From positions 1 through 22,415 of the forward strand of contig CAJPVJ010000432.1 in NCBI GenBank assembly GCA_905397405.1: DNA of 22,415 nucleotides. The letters run 5' to 3'. Shown here one piece after another: positions 18,642 through 22,415 of this stretch. Numbering within the stretch: position 1 is the stretch's first letter; each line of letters opens with the position of its first letter. A program made the position numbers and the translations under genes. This stretch comes from Oppiella nova. Lineage: Eukaryota; Arthropoda; Arachnida; Sarcoptiformes; Oppiidae. Under the pieces are notes generated by a model, which worked only from the letters and a program-made list of their open reading frames with translations, was not told where the DNA came from and did no database searches.

Positions 18642-21589
18642 TTAAAAAATCCTACATTTCTTCATAATTACATGAATTAATACGAATATAAATATCCAAA
18701 TAGTTGTTACGATAAACCCGAGATCAACGGATTGATCGCCAAAAGATAAGCCTTTATTCAGCATATCTCGCAATGCTTTCAATGGCAGGGTTAGTGGCAT
18801 AACAAGACTCAGGCGTCGCATAAGGACAGGCATGCCATGGAGTGGCCAAATAAACCCCGAGAGATACAAATAGATCATGCATGTGCTCGTTGTGACCATC
18901 GATACCCATTGGACTTCTTTCATCGTCGATGATATTGCAAAACCTATGAGATAATACTTGTGAGATTCAAACCAAACTGATTAATATCGACTTAATACTA
19001 ACCAAAACCCATGCCAGCGATCCCTTGCAGGAAAACAATTAGAATAATGTCCAAAATGTATCCACTGTTTGGCACATTAAATACATATAATAGCATTGTT
19101 ATCATAAGTATCGTCTGACAGATTATCACAATGAGCTGGATGAAAACTTGCGATATTATTATCTCACGCATCTTAAGGCCAGTTAGCAGTGAGCGCTCCA
19201 ATAGACCACTATTGGACTCCAAGACAAACATAACGGCAGTGATTCCCATTGTCATGAAGTATATGTTGGATAATACAATTCCTGATGAAAAAAAGCTTTG
19301 TAATCCAAAATCATTTGATCCATACACCGGTGAATCCATCGCTTGGACCACTGAATCAAACATGCGATTTTGTGGTACTTCTTGTAAATTCTCATTTAAT
19401 GGCATATATTTACTGATTATTTCTCTTATAAAACTTTTTTCTGCATCTCTTATCGCCTTTATTACAGCATTTATTATTAATGTCACTGAAAACAATAAAT
19501 TCATAGAAAATGCATAATTAAATAAACCCCATACAGTATCTAAAGTACCGTACATACAGTATTATATAACCAATTTAATATAATATAAGTTATAAACCTG
19601 TATAATCTCCATAGAAATGAATAGTACTTCTGTCAATATCATTATCACTAAAACTTAAATCTGTGGTAAACCTCCTCATGAGTGCAGCGGTAAAGTCTGT
19701 ATCAATTATTAGAGCCCCATAAATGCTATGATCCTCTGATGACATCGATTGGAGTGCCTTTTCCTTTGACTCCATATTTATCTATTCGCCAAAATTATTT
19801 CAAACAAATATATCGTACTTTCAGTTATTGAATTACAAACCAACTTACAAAATATATGGTCTCATTGCTTATATGACTCAAAAATACATGACTTAGTGTA
19901 ATGAATGCTTTGTTTCTAACCACAGATTCATTATATTCTCCGTTATAAAGAGCTATTTGAATATTAGTTGGTGTTTTACCAATGCATAAACAAAATAATG
20001 CCACAATCATCGCCGGCATTAATATTTCAAATATGAGCCGGCTAAATAAAAATAATATTTTTTATATTGTATTATAAATTGTTATAAATAATTACCGTTT
20101 GTTTCTCATATGAAGAATCCCGTTCTTCTGGGTTTGTATTACTAGTCGTTTAACAGATGTAACAAAACGATTTTCTTTAACCTCTTTATCATTTAGAAAA
20201 TGTTTTTTGTCAGGATTCACACATTCATTGCTATCACTTTTGTAGTCCATATAATTTTCTGGCATATCTTTAGTCACTTTCAAACAAATATTTAGGAATA
20301 CTTTCTCTAAATTCTCTGTTTGAAAGTGATTTAATAGATATTGTGGCGAATGCTCCACCAATAGCTCCCCTTTTCTCATCAGTGATATCTAAATATAGTG
20401 TTTAAATCACACAATTTATGTAATATAATAATTTAACTTTTTATAAATCTATTATAAGTACCACATGTGCTCTTCGGGCCTCTTCTATATAATGAGTGGT
20501 TATTATAATAGTAGTTGACTTTCTTTGCGATAAAAACATTAAATGTCTCCAAATTCTAGATATAAAAATCAATTAATAAATAACATACTGGTAAATAAAC
20601 TCATTGTAACAAACTTTTCTCGGATTATCGGATCGGTTCCCACTGTTGGCTCATCTAATATAAGAAGTGGCGGTCTATGGATCTAAAGGTTACTTGTTAT
20701 TAATGTTTTAAAGCTTTTCCCACAATAACATACAAGACATAGTGATAGGGAGACTCGTCGTTTCTGTCCACCACTGATATACAAAAAAATAATTACAATT
20801 ACTATAAAAAATTAAATATAGATTTGCTTTACTTTGAAATTATTTGTCAATTAAATGATCATACCTCATATTAGTAATAAGGCTATTAGGATCGGGCAAA
20901 TTTAGAAATTCTACCAGAAATTGAATCCTCGAAAGTGTCAATTCACGGCTCATACCATATAATTTGCTGAAGTATTTAAGTGTTTCATATACTGTAAACT
21001 CTTGAATGAGTGACAATTCCTCAATAAAAACAAAATCAACATTCATTATGTATAAACGTTCAATATTAATGTTGTATAATATTAATTACTTGCGGCATAA
21101 ATCCAACACCAATACCGGGAATATTATTATCCGGATGATTGGATATTTTGCCGTTTATTCTAATTTTGCCAAATGTTGGTCGTAATAAGCCTTTTGTATT
21201 AATTTTAATTATTGATAGAATTAATTACTGGTTATTTATCTCAAATTCTACTATTAGCAAATATTACCTAAAATAAGTTTTAATACAGTAGTCTTTCCAC
21301 AACCACTCGGACCCAGCAATCCATATCTGAAGGCATATGAAGTTGTTGAATTTAAATTAAAATAAAACCATGATACCAACTTCACTGCAATAATTTTAAA
21401 CTTAATTGTTCATACTTACATGGCACCCTTAGGTACAGACATATTGAGTTCATTAATAAATTTGCTTTTTCTGTCATAAGAGAACTCAAGCGACCGTATT
21501 TTAACCATCAATTGTGTCCAGTCGAGTGACTCCATGTCCCATGTTTTAGGTAAATCAACATCTTTCTCAATATTATTCTTGATATGCAT
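18642..21589 (-). CDS. ABC transporter subfamily H half-transporter, copy D (complete, 713 aa)
   Basis: Twelve exons on the minus strand: 21589-21420, 21326-21268, 21190-21090, 21019-20865, 20773-20734, 20682-20615, 20555-20462, 20388-20096, 20041-19849, 19781-19598, 19485-19003 and 18943-18642. They give 2142 nt in phase, each exon the same length as in copy C. Walker A, SGGQ, LILDEPTVGTDP and the H-loop are all intact, so ATP binding should be kept. The membrane half differs from the other copies at positions they share: MDSPVYGS for MDPPVYGS, SSGI for the PGI of the others, and MPLT for the PQT motif present in B, C and E. It could be a diverging functional copy or one under relaxed constraint; no stop or frameshift is seen. 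It lies head-to-tail with copy E, 587 bp apart, as B does with A. Confidence 0.95.
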
Positions 21590-22175
21590 TTTAGAAATTA
21601 ATTATTTAAATAAATTATGTAATTATTTAATTGTATAATTTATTTAAAGCACTTGTACAACTTATATAAAAAAGTTATTTTATTTGTTTAAATAGATTTT
21701 AATGGTACTATTCATTTAAAATATTTTTACTAACAGTTATAACTTCAGACTAAACACATGTTGACTAGTGTTAGTTGATCACATACTACCGGTATATTGT
21801 ATGTAAAATTACTAATAAATTAATTCATATTTTTACATAAAATTTCATCAAGATTAATGTATGTGTTTTAAAAGAGAGATTTTATTATATATTAAGGGGA
21901 ATTATCACCATTCTGATAAACGTTTGAAAAGTAAAAATTCAACATAAATCACATTTTCCAAGAATAAAATACAAATATAAATTATACAGTACAACAGAAA
22001 TTCACTTGAACTCAATTCTTCATCAGAAATGAATTCAGGTTTTACTGTAAAATGTCAAAAATATCAATTATTAACATTTAAAATATCATGAAAAATTATA
22101 ACATCTCATAACAAATGCTAAAAATAAATACTCATATTGCATAATAATAAAATATAAATTCTTTACGTATAGGTG
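21590..22175. other. Gene-free part of right arm between copies D and E
   Basis: Mirror of 9452-10045. It should carry the promoter of copy D and the 3' UTR of copy E. The minus-strand AATAAA equivalent to 9750-9755 lies near 21885. No ORF is supported. Confidence 0.45.
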
Positions 22176-22415
22176 TTACTTATTAGACTTAGATAACATG
22201 GTAAAAAGTAGTATATAGATAAGTATCCAGATTATATTGGATAGAAATCCTAAAGCAACAAACTTATTATGAATAGCCCAACCATTTAGCATAATATCGC
22301 GCAAACACTTTATAGACAAAGTTTGCGGCAATAAATAACTGATGTGTTTGAGGGTAATGGACATGCCTTCCAGTGGCCATATAATACCAGACATCAGAAA
22401 ATAGCCATTTATTGA
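22176..22415 (-). CDS. ABC transporter subfamily H, copy E, last exon only (5' part beyond window)
   Basis: The frame is open from the right edge to a TAA at 22178-22176. It matches exon 12 of the other copies: SGIIWPLEGM and LLPQTLSIKCLRDIML align with SGVIWPLEGMP and TPQTLSIISLRNVML of copy B, followed by the final membrane helix (about LGFLSNIIWILIYILLFTML) and a short basic tail. Only about 79 residues are visible, so activity cannot be judged. The last codons lie inside the right arm of the inverted repeat. Confidence 0.85.
   Translation of the reverse strand, partial: SINGYFLMSGIIWPLEGMSITLKHISYLLPQTLSIKCLRDIMLNGWAIHNKFVALGFLSNIIWILIYILLFTMLSKSNK

Larger units (their letters stand above)
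17081..22184. repeat. Right arm of the ~5.1-kb inverted repeat (pairs with 9452-14591)
   Basis: Reverse complement of the left arm over 5104 bp. The outer edge at 22184 falls within the last codons of ABCH copy E: its final codons AAT AAG TAA lie inside the arm, and the rest of the reading frame runs on outside without a break. The inner edge at 17081 lies about 50 bp upstream of the TATA box of the Trp/Gly-rich gene. Both neighbours on this side are therefore undamaged, unlike those on the left, which favours this arm as the ancestral copy. Confidence 0.95.

Noticed and set aside
19131-19517. Plus-strand 128-codon frame over exon 11 of copy D
   Set aside because: Antisense shadow of a well-supported exon with conserved membrane-domain motifs.
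9452-22184. Inverted repeat read as a DNA transposon with long terminal inverted repeats
   Set aside because: There is no transposase, no target-site duplication at the outer edges and no recognisable terminal motif; the arms carry a host gene with introns.

Overview
This is nuclear eukaryotic DNA, most likely from an arthropod and probably a mite. The evidence is very AT-rich intergenic sequence, GT-AG introns of mostly 50-110 bp, and several ABC half-transporters of subfamily H, a group centred on arthropods and expanded in some mites. The species cannot be named from the sequence alone.

Layout, left to right. (1) 1-5659: two tandem minus-strand ABCH genes, copy A (cut by the left edge) and copy B (complete, 719 aa). 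(2) 6623-7093, minus: a small lysine-rich protein with a C-terminal membrane anchor; its start lies inside a perfect 127-bp tandem duplication. (3) 8250-9415, plus: the La (SSB) RNA-binding protein, three exons. (4) 9452-14591: left arm of a large inverted repeat, holding a complete ABCH gene, copy C (713 aa). (5) 14592-17080: single-copy spacer, with a 5'-truncated AGPAT5-like lysophospholipid acyltransferase (plus) converging on a secreted Trp/Gly-rich protein (minus). (6) 17081-22184: right arm, holding ABCH copy D (713 aa), almost the mirror image of C. (7) 22176-22415: last exon of a fifth ABCH gene, copy E, cut by the right edge.

All ABCH copies follow one plan: a 12-exon gene with the same intron positions and phases, an N-terminal nucleotide-binding domain and a C-terminal six-helix membrane domain. 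They would act as homo- or heterodimeric exporters or lipid transporters in a membrane. A-B and D-E are head-to-tail tandem pairs; C is the inverted duplicate of D.

The most interesting structure is the young inverted duplication of about 5.1 kb per arm. Its left junctions lie in the La 3' region and exactly at the exon with the acyltransferase catalytic motif I, which has lost everything upstream. Its right junctions leave copy E and the Trp/Gly-rich gene promoter intact. This points to the right arm as the original. By hand count the coding exons of C and D differ more than the flanking non-coding DNA, and most differences that can be polarised fall in D. I found no viral or retroviral element, CRISPR array, tRNA or rRNA. 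No previously undescribed system is proven here; the leads are the inverted repeat, its effects on neighbouring genes, and the Trp-rich secreted protein.
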